From [Ruminococcus] lactaris ATCC 29176 (GTDB taxonomy: Bacteria; Bacillota; Clostridia; Lachnospirales; Lachnospiraceae): DNA of 64,000 nt. The notes below the pieces were generated by a model. It worked only from the letters and a program-made list of their open reading frames with translations. It ran no database searches and had not been told where the DNA came from. Each line of letters begins with the position of its first letter. Positions within the stretch are counted from its first letter, which is position 1. The translations under genes were made by a program, and so were the position numbers. This document shows positions 1-7,983 of this stretch, piece after piece. The DNA is taken from contig NZ_CP102292.1 of NCBI RefSeq assembly GCF_025152405.1, positions 2,480,001-2,544,000 of the forward strand. Reading direction: 5' to 3'.

Positions 1-273
1 TTCATACATTGGCAGGCGGCAGATACGGTATCTATAAGAATCGATACTTACTCCAATGATTCTGCCACCATCATTCTTTTAATCGAATACTATTTTCCTG
101 TTTTTCATTTACCCGATATTCCAACTCATTCTTCATCCTGCTTCTCACATCACGCATTGTTCGCCCGGATATTCCCTGCTCCTTTGCCTTTTCGTCTAAT
201 TCTCTGCTTGAAATTTCTTTTTTATCAACAAGCAGTTCCCTGATCAGCTTTGCCCCTCGCTCCAGCTTTGTTT
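1..273. repeat. Left copy of a diverged direct repeat (RepA-like 3' end)
   Basis: Bases 1-273 are matched in the same orientation by 15,017-15,297, with scattered substitutions and small indels near the left edge. The shared part covers the last ~65 codons of the RepA-like ATPase plus about 70 bp of downstream sequence containing a GGCAG-rich stretch. The copies lie 15 kb apart on either side of the integrated element. Confidence 0.85.
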
Positions 274-797
274 CTGTTGCTTTTCCTTCTTTTCCATCTA
301 ACAATTCATCTGTGGAAATCTCATAGGCTCCTACCCATCGAAAGCCTTCTTCGTCTCCCAGTTTAAACGCCATTGTCTCCCCTGGTGGTGCAAGAGAACT
401 TTTTTCATGAATCAATACCCTTGTGGTTGGATCTTTTCTTACTTTCCCGATGAAAATTAAACTTCGCACCGCTGCCATAATATCAATAGAGCCAAGTCCC
501 CGATACGTGCTCTGTGTCCCGGAAGATTTATTCAGATGTCCAATCAGCACAATGGCACATCCGGTCTTCTCTGCAATCATTCCCAGTTTTCGGAACACCG
601 GACGCACTTCATTTGCCCGGTTCATATCCACATCTGCTCCAATAAATACCTGTAAAGGATCAATGATTACAAGCTGCACTTGATTCTATCTGACTGCCCT
701 TTCAATTCGATCATCAGATAAGGTTAATGCTTCTTCCGTATCATCAATTACCATACCCCGACTCAGACCTGCTCCTGCTTCTATCAGTCTTGTTGTT
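71..797 (-). pseudogene. RepA-like AAA ATPase, broken C-terminal part
   Basis: The reading frame encodes the C-terminal part of a RecA/RepA-fold ATPase of the kind found in mobile elements: a hydrophobic Walker B strand (VQLVIIDP), an IGHLNKS segment, then a helical C-terminal domain ending RLKE. Upstream, the same frame continues as a recognisable family sequence (RLIEAGAG, then VIDDTEEALTLSDDRIERAVR), but an in-frame TAG at 686-688 separates the two parts. The frame closes again near 797, so the N-terminus with Walker A is missing. I read it as a decayed replication or mobilisation ATPase. Its last ~200 bp are duplicated at 15,094-15,297. The family assignment rests on recalled motifs. Confidence 0.7.
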
Positions 798-1392
798 ATT
801 AGTTATTTGTTGCATCGGCGGTCTGTCATGCGTTTCCCTGTCACCTGCAGTCGTCTCAGACTGCCTCTGCCTGCATACACAGGTACTGACCATAAGGCTT
901 GGGTCAGCCGCCCATCATCGGGAGTGTCATTATGATTCCGCTTGCTTTCAGAAAAAGAAAGGTCATGGCAGAACTCCTGGTAGGCTTTCAGGGTGCACTT
1001 ATCAATTGTCAAGGTTCAACGAAGGAACATTCCAAAACGTCCTCTAATTACTAAAGTCAAATGACTTGGCACCATGCAAAAAATTCGTGATATTTTTTTA
1101 CATTTTTATCATTTTTTCTTTTACTTTCTTAGTCCCTTCATATACTCTGTATTGGGAGCGACAAAATCGGACATGATTTTGGGAAATTTTGAAAAATAAT
1201 TATTCCTCTACCTATAAAGCGTTGGAAATGGTATTTACCAACCCCTTTTTGCAAGTTTTTTGTACATAAATGAAATACTTCTTCGCCAGTTGCATGTTCC
1301 AGAGAACGTGAGGGCATAGATTTTCTTGAAAAATCATTTTTCCACTAATCACATGTGGCAGAATGTATAAAGTCAGATGATTTTGAAAAAAA
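798..1392. other. Intergenic stretch without a convincing gene
   Basis: About 600 bp between the broken ATPase and the terminator of the restriction-modification gene. A 69-codon frame on the minus strand (803-1,012) and a 67-codon frame (1,212-1,415) are open, but neither has a good ribosome site or a known domain. The part from about 1,080 to 1,200 is very AT-rich. I see no RNA gene here. Confidence 0.6.
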
Positions 1393-1430
1393 GCAAAAAA
1401 AGAAGCACTAACCATTTACGGTTAATGCCC
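1393..1430 (-). terminator. Terminator after the MmeI-like gene
   Basis: On the minus strand a 9-bp stem (GCATTAACC with GGTTAGTGC, one G-U pair) is followed by a T-rich tract. It lies just downstream of the stop codon at 1,444. Confidence 0.8.
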
Positions 1431-1443
1431 TTTGGGGTAATCA

Positions 1444-4263
1444 TTATTTTTCTTCTGTTAATATCTGGTACATTCTCATCAATTCTGCTACACAATCAGC
1501 TTCAGTCATCTTGATACTAAAGCCATAAGCTGCCATTACAGTTCTATTATTTGCATTATGTGCTTTCAGTAATTCCGGTGGCATAGTCAATGGATCATAA
1601 AGATCTGCAAGGCTACTGTTTGGATAAAGTGCTCTGGCATCTAAAATAGATTTTGCAGTTTGTGCTATATTTTTTTTTCGTTCCTCTGTAAGTTCCGGTA
1701 ATGGGAAAGTATTATATACAAGATCTTTTGAATAAGAATAATCATCTTTTAACCGTACCGCAACTTTTCGCATCCATGCATTATGTACGTTTGAATTCAG
1801 TATTCCAAACATATATAAATCAGCATTAGGAATTAGAAATACTCGATTATTTACAATAGTATTTCCATCTACATATCCCATCGGAACGTATCTTCGACGT
1901 GATGATGAAACGATAGGAACAATTACAAATGGCTCACCAACTGGTTGCGTTTGTTGTGCAAATAAAGTTGGTGTTTCAGCAAATTTATGAATCTCTTTTG
2001 CTTTACTAGATAATCTAAATTCTTTTACAGCTTGTATGCGTTCCATTACTTTAGGTAAATTTTTTAGTTCTTGCGGTTCTGCATCTTTAAGAAATAAAAT
2101 CCACCTTTGAGTGTTATTGATGTATTCTTTAGACCCGAGAAAACGATACATAAATTTAGCAGCATCCGGTTCCTCCTGTAAAAATGTATCTTTTTCTTCC
2201 TCTGTAAATGTATAAAACCCACCATCTCTTGGGATATTGCCATATACCATAAGTTGACGATCTGATACAGGTTTATTTTGACTCCTTACCACAATCGTAT
2301 ATTTATCATCCAGATATGGGCTAATATATTTTACTATTCTTCCGTTATCTGCATTTTGATCAAATGCATCAAATAATAGTTTTTCCTTTTTTTCTATAGT
2401 TGAGAATCCGATTATTACACAAAAAACCGCCGCTTTTTGAGATGCTTCGCTTTCCCATTTAAATGTATTGTACGCAAAGTTTATCTTTACATGATAATCA
2501 TTTAATAAGGTATGCCATAAACTTTCTAAATGAGTTCCCTGAACTACAGTATTAGTAGAAACAAAGGCACATTCTATCTTTGAATTCTGAATATATCTAC
2601 TCGCAAGCATATACCAAGCAGATACATAATCTAAGCGTCCTTGTTTATTATTAAATATCCGTTTCATATCGTTTTTTTGTTCAAGTGATACATTTTTATG
2701 TCCGACAAATGGTGGATTCCCCATTATGTACGATAACTCACTAGCTGGAACCACATCATCCCAGTCCAATCTCAATGCATTTCCTTCTGTGATATTCACA
2801 TAGGTTTTCAGTGGAAGAAAATCATCATTGAATCCATACACGATGTTCTTTGTTTCCTCCATCATCTGTGATTCTGCAATCCATAGAGCTGTCTTTGCTA
2901 CCGTCACAGCAAAATCATTGATCTCTATTCCATAAAATTGCTGAATAGATACTCTGATTGGATTATGTACATCTCCCAAAGTCATCTGACCTCCAACTTT
3001 TTCACGAATGACCTCGTTTTCCAATCTACGGAGTGACAGATACGTTTCTGTCAAAAAATTTCCGGAACCACACGCCGGATCTAAAAATTTCAAAGAAGCA
3101 ATTTTATTTTGAAATTCATCCAGACGCTTTATCTTTGTTCTCTGAACTTGAATCTTCAAAATTTCCTGAAACTCTGTTTTTAAATCCTCCAAGAACAATG
3201 GATCAATCACTTTGTGGATATTGGAAATACTTGTATAGTGCATTCCACCTGCCCGACGTGTCTCCGGGTTCAGCGTTGATTCAAATACCGCCCCGAAAAT
3301 AGTCGGTGAAATATCGCTCCAGTCAAAATTTTCGGAAGCTTTTGTCAAAAGCAGTTCCTTGATTTCTTCCGTCAGTGGCGGGATTTCTATGGATTCATCG
3401 GAGAACAAACCGCCATTTACATAGGGGAACTGTGCTAGATCTTCTTCCAGATATTCATCTCTTTCAGAAACAGGTGTATCTAATGTCTTAAAAAGTTCCA
3501 GTAATGCACGCCTGCAATCTTTTACATCATATGCCTTCAGATAATCATGGAAGATATCCCTTCTTCCAAAAATGCCAGCATCCTCCGCATAAAGACAAAA
3601 CACAATCCGGACGCACAAAGCATTCAGGCTTTTCAGCTTATGCTCTCTTTTCTCTTTCTGCTCTGCTGTTTCAGCTTTCGGATTTGCATCCGGAATCTTG
3701 TACTGCTTCAGAAATGCTTCATAAAGCAATCCAACGATATCTCCAGCTTTAATTGACACTTCCATCTCATGGAAAATCTTCTGCACATCTTTCTTTATCA
3801 GAATATCCAGCAGCGGATATTTGCCTGGTATTTCACCCAAAGATATCTTTACTGCTTCCGGCACTCTGGCATTCATGTCATAAATCCATATATCAGAAAA
3901 ATTACTGGTGATGATCCAGCGTGCTTTTTCATTATATGGGAGATTATCATTATAGCGTTTTGCCTGATCGTACGGTGTCAGTTCCACCGAACCTGAATTC
4001 ATAATCTTCTGATCCAGTGCCTTTCCAAGGCTTTTCTGTTCGATCAGTACATGCGTTTCCGGGATATACACATCAATTCTTTTTGTATTTCCATCAACCA
4101 CAACTTTCTTTTCAAATTCCACACGATCTGTTACATTAGCCATTCCAAGGACGTTTGACAGAAAATCAATCCAGTAGGATCTTCCATCTTCATCCTCCCG
4201 TCCCCGTCCTTTCCATTTATTTGCAAACTGGCGGGCAGCTTCCCTCTGTTCTGCATCGGTCAT
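1444..4263 (-). CDS. MmeI-like single-chain (type IIL) restriction-modification enzyme
   Basis: A 939-residue protein that should both methylate adenine and cut DNA. The N-terminus has a PD-(D/E)XK nuclease pattern with Asp64 and Glu75-Gln76-Lys77, closely spaced as in MmeI. A helical linker follows, then an amino-methyltransferase domain with motif I DPACGSG (395-401) and motif IV NPPF (516-519), and a C-terminal target-recognition and helical region. The length is that of MmeI (about 920). In this family modification of one strand protects the host, so no separate methylase or specificity gene is needed, and none is adjacent. The ATG is preceded by AGGAGG at 7 nt. The gene stands alone, with a terminator behind it and a serine recombinase gene upstream. 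The recognition sequence cannot be read by eye. Confidence 0.88.
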   Translation of the reverse strand: MTDAEQREAARQFANKWKGRGREDEDGRSYWIDFLSNVLGMANVTDRVEFEKKVVVDGNTKRIDVYIPETHVLIEQKSLGKALDQKIMNSGSVELTPYDQAKRYNDNLPYNEKARWIITSNFSDIWIYDMNARVPEAVKISLGEIPGKYPLLDILIKKDVQKIFHEMEVSIKAGDIVGLLYEAFLKQYKIPDANPKAETAEQKEKREHKLKSLNALCVRIVFCLYAEDAGIFGRRDIFHDYLKAYDVKDCRRALLELFKTLDTPVSERDEYLEEDLAQFPYVNGGLFSDESIEIPPLTEEIKELLLTKASENFDWSDISPTIFGAVFESTLNPETRRAGGMHYTSISNIHKVIDPLFLEDLKTEFQEILKIQVQRTKIKRLDEFQNKIASLKFLDPACGSGNFLTETYLSLRRLENEVIREKVGGQMTLGDVHNPIRVSIQQFYGIEINDFAVTVAKTALWIAESQMMEETKNIVYGFNDDFLPLKTYVNITEGNALRLDWDDVVPASELSYIMGNPPFVGHKNVSLEQKNDMKRIFNNKQGRLDYVSAWYMLASRYIQNSKIECAFVSTNTVVQGTHLESLWHTLLNDYHVKINFAYNTFKWESEASQKAAVFCVIIGFSTIEKKEKLLFDAFDQNADNGRIVKYISPYLDDKYTIVVRSQNKPVSDRQLMVYGNIPRDGGFYTFTEEEKDTFLQEEPDAAKFMYRFLGSKEYINNTQRWILFLKDAEPQELKNLPKVMERIQAVKEFRLSSKAKEIHKFAETPTLFAQQTQPVGEPFVIVPIVSSSRRRYVPMGYVDGNTIVNNRVFLIPNADLYMFGILNSNVHNAWMRKVAVRLKDDYSYSKDLVYNTFPLPELTEERKKNIAQTAKSILDARALYPNSSLADLYDPLTMPPELLKAHNANNRTVMAAYGFSIKMTEADCVAELMRMYQILTEEK

Positions 4264-4474
4264 CGTTTTTCCTCCTGCGTCATGCTCTATTGCTCTGACA
4301 GGAAAAGTACCGATACTTCCATCTGCGAAAATGTGTACTTTTTGACAAGTGATTTTTTCATGCTCTCAAGGTGCTTCAATCATTGGAAGAATGGCTGTTT
4401 TGTGATATTATGGATAAGTAAAGAAAAAAGTGAGCATTTTACAGGAAAGTACACTTTCATGTAAAACAACCACC

Positions 4475-5083
4475 TTACAATAATTTGACTTTTTCGTAAA
4501 TTTCTGCACGATACCGAAAAGTTGATAAGGGCATATTACATTCTTTCGCAGCAGACGTTCCAGTTATTTTCCCATTTTTCCACCGCTGATACACATCGTG
4601 AAAATTATCCGGCAATCTGCTTGGTGGTCTGCCGAACCGCACACCTCTGGCTTTTGCCGCTGCAATACCTTCTGCTTGCCTTTGCCGAATATTTGTTCTT
4701 TCGTTTTCTGCTACAAACGACAGTACTTGCAATACAATATCTGACAAAAACGTTCCCATCAGATCTTTTCCCCGGCGAGTGTCAAGTAAAGGCATATCAA
4801 GAACCACAATATCAATTCCTTTGTCTTTTGTGAGAATTCTCCACTGTTCCAGTATTTCCGCATAGTTACGTCCTAAGCGATCAATACTTTTTATGTAAAG
4901 CAGATCATCTTTCCTGACACGTCGAACCATTTTTCTGTATTGTGGACGCTTGAAGTCTTTTCCAGACTGTTTATCAATAAAAATATTCTTTTCTGGGATA
5001 GCCAACTCCTTCATTGCAATCAATTGCCGATCTTCGTTCTGATCCCGACTACTGACACGTATATATCCAAATATATTCCCCAT
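4475..5083 (-). CDS. Serine recombinase, resolvase/invertase family
   Basis: A 202-residue small serine recombinase. The N-terminal catalytic domain begins GYIRVSSRDQNEDRQ, with the nucleophilic Ser in the YIRVSS motif, followed by the IKSIDRLGRNY segment with the conserved arginine region and a long E helix (AENERTNIRQRQAEGIAAAKARG). A short C-terminal helix-turn-helix follows (GRPPSRLPDNF onward). I start at 5,083 rather than at a farther upstream ATG because AGGAGG lies 7 nt before it. It probably resolves or inverts DNA in the adjacent mobile region. A TnpV pseudogene lies upstream, so it may be left over from a transposon. Confidence 0.88.
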   Translation of the reverse strand: MGNIFGYIRVSSRDQNEDRQLIAMKELAIPEKNIFIDKQSGKDFKRPQYRKMVRRVRKDDLLYIKSIDRLGRNYAEILEQWRILTKDKGIDIVVLDMPLLDTRRGKDLMGTFLSDIVLQVLSFVAENERTNIRQRQAEGIAAAKARGVRFGRPPSRLPDNFHDVYQRWKNGKITGTSAAKECNMPLSTFRYRAEIYEKVKLL

Positions 5084-5228
5084 CCTTGTTACCTCCTGCA
5101 TAGTCTCTGATAGGTGAAAAGCCGTCTTCCCCAAAAGAAAGACAGCTCCCCATGTCTTCTCTGAACTTTTTCACTCTAAACTACTATCTCATTCAGGACA
5201 ATGCTTTAAGAATCTGTTTCATGCCTTC

Positions 5229-5612
5229 CTATAGATACACTAATTTGCTCAATACAATTTCCTGTGTACGATTCCAGATGTTATTTGCTCTGCGAACCCA
5301 TTCCATAGGATTCTGTGCTTTCAATTCCTCTGTAACTCCCTACGCACTTCGTATTTGTGCCTCAATCAATTCATACTGTTCTTGTGCCTGTTCATTCATA
5401 TCCGCAAGATAGCTGTCCAGTTTCCCAGTCAACAGAAGATAAGAATACATACCTGATTTATAGTTTTTCATATATTCTTTTCGGAGCATTCCCCAGTACC
5501 CAATCGGTCTGGTTTCTTTCGATAATGATAGCACTGGCAGGTAATAATCTCCTGCCAACACATAATCTAATCCATTCCTGTCATCATGTAGTATTTTTCT
5601 CTGATTACTCAT
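5229..5612 (-). pseudogene. TnpV-like transposon protein, interrupted by an amber stop
   Basis: The first part reads as a TnpV-family protein (LAGDYYLPVLSL, RPIGYWGMLRKEYMK, LLLTGKLDSYLADMNEQAQEQ) and stops with TAG at 5,340-5,342. The same frame goes straight on downstream with the expected family C-terminus (GVTEELKAQNPMEWVRRANN, then IWNRTQEIVLSKL) to a second stop at 5,229-5,231. A single base change has therefore truncated the gene. The start at 5,612 follows GGAGG at 8 nt. The role of TnpV is not established. It accompanies transposons and integrative elements in Firmicutes. Confidence 0.85.
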
Positions 5613-5626
5613 GTTCTTCTCCTCCA

Positions 5627-5854
5627 TCAAATCTTTCTCTTCTCTCTCAGATATGCTTCAAATATACTTCTTCGAATCAACACCTTTTTCCCGATTTTAT
5701 ATACTGCCCCTGCTTCATGCGACATACGGACAACGGGTTTGATTCCCAGCCTGTAGTATTCGCACGCCATATTGTAGGTCACATAGTCATGGCTCATAAA
5801 TTCCAGATCTTCGTCGTCAATCTCATTTGAAAACATCCATACATTACCGCTCAT
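5627..5854 (-). CDS. DUF6462 family protein, excisionase-like
   Basis: A 75-residue protein with a winged-helix/MerR-like pattern typical of small mobile-element regulators: YNMACEYYRLGIKPVVRMSHEAGAVYKIGKKVLIRRSIFEAYL. These proteins resemble excisionases and may set the direction of recombination. The ATG at 5,854 lies inside the end of the upstream gene (11-nt overlap), preceded by an AAGGAGG-type site, so the two are translationally coupled. The exact role is unknown. Confidence 0.75.
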   Translation of the reverse strand: MSGNVWMFSNEIDDEDLEFMSHDYVTYNMACEYYRLGIKPVVRMSHEAGAVYKIGKKVLIRRSIFEAYLREKRKI

Positions 5855-6371
5855 CTGCCATTTCCTCCTTACCTTTTCTTGTCGCTGGTTCATGAAAACG
5901 CTCCAGATAGTCATCAAAAATATCCCGGTTGATCAATACGGTTCCATCTATTCTGTAAATCGCACCTGCATCACTGGCGAGTTCAAAAAGTTTCTTATGA
6001 GAAATGCTGTAAATAATCTCTGCCTGTTGATAACGCAGATACTGTCGGCGCAATTTTCCAAGCTGCTCCGGTACTTCCTTCATACTTGTGATTATCTTAT
6101 TCTTTTTCGACCACTGCTTTACCAATAATGTCTCTAATGTCGCCAAATCGTTAATCCCTGCAATCACTCTCGCACCGGAACATATCGGGCATTTTTCTCC
6201 ATTGGAACGAGCCTTAACGCTTGCCTGCCATTCGTGACCGCAAGCACCTTTCCACCATACTTTTTTATTTGAACCGAAAGTAATGTCATTAGGTGTAAGC
6301 GGTAAGTTCTTCTCCGACCACTCCGAAACAAGCTCCGGATGTACTTCTGTTAAACTGTTGTTCATAGCCAA
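5844..6371 (-). CDS. Zinc-ribbon domain fused to a DUF6462 domain
   Basis: A 175-residue protein with two unlike halves. Residues ~8-90 match the treble-clef zinc-ribbon repeat family (HPELVSEWSEKN, WWKGACGHEWQASVKARSNG, CPICSG), with four metal-binding residues of the CGH...CPIC type. Residues ~100-165 resemble DUF6462 (YQQAEIIYSISHKKLFELAS, then DAGAIYRIDGTVLINRDIFDDYL). The start appears to be TTG at 6,371, since AAGGAGG lies 7 nt before it; an ATG two codons later is too far from the site. The fusion looks like a chimera made within the mobile region, and its function is unknown. Confidence 0.7.
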   Translation of the reverse strand: MAMNNSLTEVHPELVSEWSEKNLPLTPNDITFGSNKKVWWKGACGHEWQASVKARSNGEKCPICSGARVIAGINDLATLETLLVKQWSKKNKIITSMKEVPEQLGKLRRQYLRYQQAEIIYSISHKKLFELASDAGAIYRIDGTVLINRDIFDDYLERFHEPATRKGKEEMADER

Positions 6372-6446
6372 ACCTCAACCTCCTTGTGCTTAGAGTATAT
6401 GAAGTTTTGGCTTTATCTTGTAGTTTGCGAATATCCGTATAAATAG

Positions 6447-6490
6447 AAAAAGCCCTTTGAGAAAAGGAGTTCTCCTCTCTCAAAGGGCAA
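6447..6490 (-). terminator. Terminator after the flavoprotein gene
   Basis: A strong hairpin (GCCCTTTGAGA pairing with TCAAAGGGC, with extra inner pairs) is followed on the minus strand by TTTTTCTATT. It lies about 30 bp past the stop at 6,519. Confidence 0.85.
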
Positions 6491-6518
6491 GTTGACAAAC
6501 TTGAATTTGGAACGTGCT

Positions 6519-7043
6519 TTATAAATTTTTTCCGATCCCCTCAAGTTCGTTCATGGAATCCTTGTTTTTTTCAAGTTCATCTCTGGCTGTTGCGTAATAT
6601 GATTTTTTGAAAAGCATATCCCATGAAAGATATTTTGCCATACAGTCAAACTGCTTATCAATCAGCTCATACTGGATACTGTCTACGGGAGAACCGCCTA
6701 CAACAATCGTGCCAACTTTTTTATTTTTTAACTGCAATCCACGGCAGTAGCACTTATCAATGATAAGTTTCAATTGTGCTGACATTCCCCACCAATAAAC
6801 TGGTGTAGCAAAAAGAATCATATCTGCGGCAGCAATTTTATCAATTGTAGGATTTGTATCATCCTTATCGACGCATCCCTTAGAGCATTGACAGACACCA
6901 CATCCCTTGCATGGTGCAATGTTGAGTTTGTCAGGTTCAATGATTTCAATTTCATTCTTTTCTGATGCTCCTTTTATAAATGCATTGATTGCTGTCAGCG
7001 TGTTTCCTTTTCTGGCACTTCCATTAATGATTACAATTTTCAT
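6519..7043 (-). CDS. NADPH-dependent FMN reductase-like iron-sulfur flavoprotein
   Basis: A 174-residue flavodoxin-fold protein. It starts with the beta1/phosphate-loop signature MKIVIINGSARKGNT for FMN binding. Around residues 47-59 it carries a compact cysteine cluster (CKGCGVCQCSKGC), spaced CX2CX2CX5C as in Isf-type iron-sulfur flavoproteins. A second FMN contact segment (LFATPVYWWGMSAQLKLIID) follows. It probably passes electrons from NAD(P)H or ferredoxin to a small acceptor; the substrate cannot be told. The ATG at 7,043 has GGAGG at 8 nt. The gene is transcribed alone between two terminators and lies just outside the detached lysS tail, so it may be the first old chromosomal gene beyond the element or part of an older insertion. 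Confidence 0.85.
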   Translation of the reverse strand: MKIVIINGSARKGNTLTAINAFIKGASEKNEIEIIEPDKLNIAPCKGCGVCQCSKGCVDKDDTNPTIDKIAAADMILFATPVYWWGMSAQLKLIIDKCYCRGLQLKNKKVGTIVVGGSPVDSIQYELIDKQFDCMAKYLSWDMLFKKSYYATARDELEKNKDSMNELEGIGKNL

Positions 7044-7084
7044 GCGTGTATCCTCCAACTTCCGATTTGTATTTCTGTTTGTTT

Positions 7085-7117
7085 TAAAAATGGGCAATCC
7101 CGATTGGAATTGCCCAC
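7085..7117 (-). terminator. Terminator downstream of the detached lysS tail
   Basis: The stem GGGCAATTCC/GGGATTGCCC on the minus strand is followed by ATTTTTAAAA. It may be the original lysS terminator, displaced together with the tail copy. Confidence 0.8.
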
Positions 7118-7345
7118 TCTTTGTACTAATTATGCGATTTTTTCTTGCTTGCACCGATTTCTGCATCAAATGATGTAAGTTTGATGTAAATCGCTATTTT
7201 TTCAGTTTTTTATCAAATGAAGTACGTTCCGTTTATTTGGTAAAACGGTACATCTTTACATCACGTCGACTGCCGTCTCCGTGTGTTTTTCGCCTTATGT
7301 CGATGTTCGCAAGTGCACACCGCCGCAAGGCTCAGTTTTCTCATC

Positions 7346-7813
7346 TTAATAGAGCTTTGCACCAGCCGGAATGTGGTTATCAACCATCAGAAGATGAAGC
7401 TTTTCTTCGCCTTCTTCTTCGTGAATAGCACTGAGGAGCATACCGCAAGAGTCAATGCCCATCATAGCTCTCGGTGGAAGATTTGTGATAGCGATAAGAG
7501 TCTTTCCAACCAGTTCTTCCGGCTCGTAATAAGCATGAATACCGCTTAAAATCGTACGATCTGTGCCTGTTCCGTCATCCAGAGTGAACTGTAACAGCTT
7601 CTTGGATTTCTTAACTGCTTCACATGCTTTTACCTTTACAGCTCTGAAATCAGACTTGCTGAAAGTATCGAAATCAACCATTTCTTCAAATAATGGCTCA
7701 ACTTTTACTTTGGAAAAATCAATCTTCTCAACTGTTTTTTCTGCCGCTGCCGGAGCTGCTGCGGAAGTCTTATTTGCTTTCTTGTCAGAATCTAATGACT
7801 TCATTGTCGGGAA
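7346..7813 (-). pseudogene. lysS: Detached lysS 3' end (C-terminal tRNA-binding domain)
   Basis: The frame encodes FPTMKS followed by a ~150-residue Ala/Lys-rich linker and an EMAP-II/Trbp111-like tRNA-binding domain (DFRAVKVKACEAVKKSKKLL, then FTLDDGTGTDRTILSGIHAY, ending PAGAKLY). It is collinear with the last 158 residues of the intact LysRS at 19,845-21,926, roughly 80% alike in DNA by eye. It lacks the catalytic domain, and no ribosome site precedes its ATG at 7,804. The similarity to lysS ends abruptly at 7,813 and integrase-side sequence begins. I infer it is the displaced original end of lysS at the left attachment site. It might still be translated as a free tRNA-binding protein, but nothing supports that. 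Confidence 0.85.
7797..7813. other. Left attachment core (att) of the lysS-integrated element
   Basis: The 17 bp GACTTCATTGTCGGGAA are identical to 20,314-20,330 in the intact lysS. On one side both sites continue as lysS tail. On the other, this site runs into integrase-side DNA and the other into the lysS catalytic domain, as expected for the two ends of a site-specific insertion. Confidence 0.75.
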
Positions 7814-7905
7814 TTTTTTTGATTTTTCTTCATTACCCTTCGTGATGCTTCGCTGAGCTATTCCTATTAAATTGTCTTCTCTTCATCACCATTCATGATG
7901 AATCA

Positions 7906-7964
7906 TTGTCAAATCATATCTGTTGTCAATTTGATGTCATTTGGTTATTTCTGTTGTCAGATGA
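7906..7964. repeat. Three TTGTCA repeats, possible integrase arm sites
   Basis: TTGTCAAAT (7,906), TTGTCAATT (7,923) and TTGTCAGAT (7,954) lie in the same orientation between the att core and the integrase stop codon. Tyrosine integrases with N-terminal arm-binding domains use such short repeats; the role here is inferred. Confidence 0.45.
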
Positions 7965-7983
7965 AAGGGTTCATAAGCCCTTC

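Noticed and set aside
803..1012. A 69-codon minus-strand frame with protein-like sequence upstream of the broken ATPase
   Set aside because: Poor start context and no recognised family; the plus strand is equally open, so I list the area as intergenic.
1212..1415. A 67-codon minus-strand frame
   Set aside because: No ribosome site, unbiased composition, and it overlaps the terminator of the restriction-modification gene.
686..5342. Idea that TAG is read as an amino acid (two genes with in-frame TAG and intact continuation)
   Set aside because: lysS uses TAG as its normal stop, both affected genes are mobile-element genes already decaying, and no suppressor tRNA is seen. Pseudogenes explain it better.
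7346..7804. Reading the detached lysS tail as a functional free Trbp111 tRNA-binding protein
   Set aside because: No ribosome site precedes its ATG, and sequence identity to lysS begins exactly at the att core, which fits a displaced gene end.
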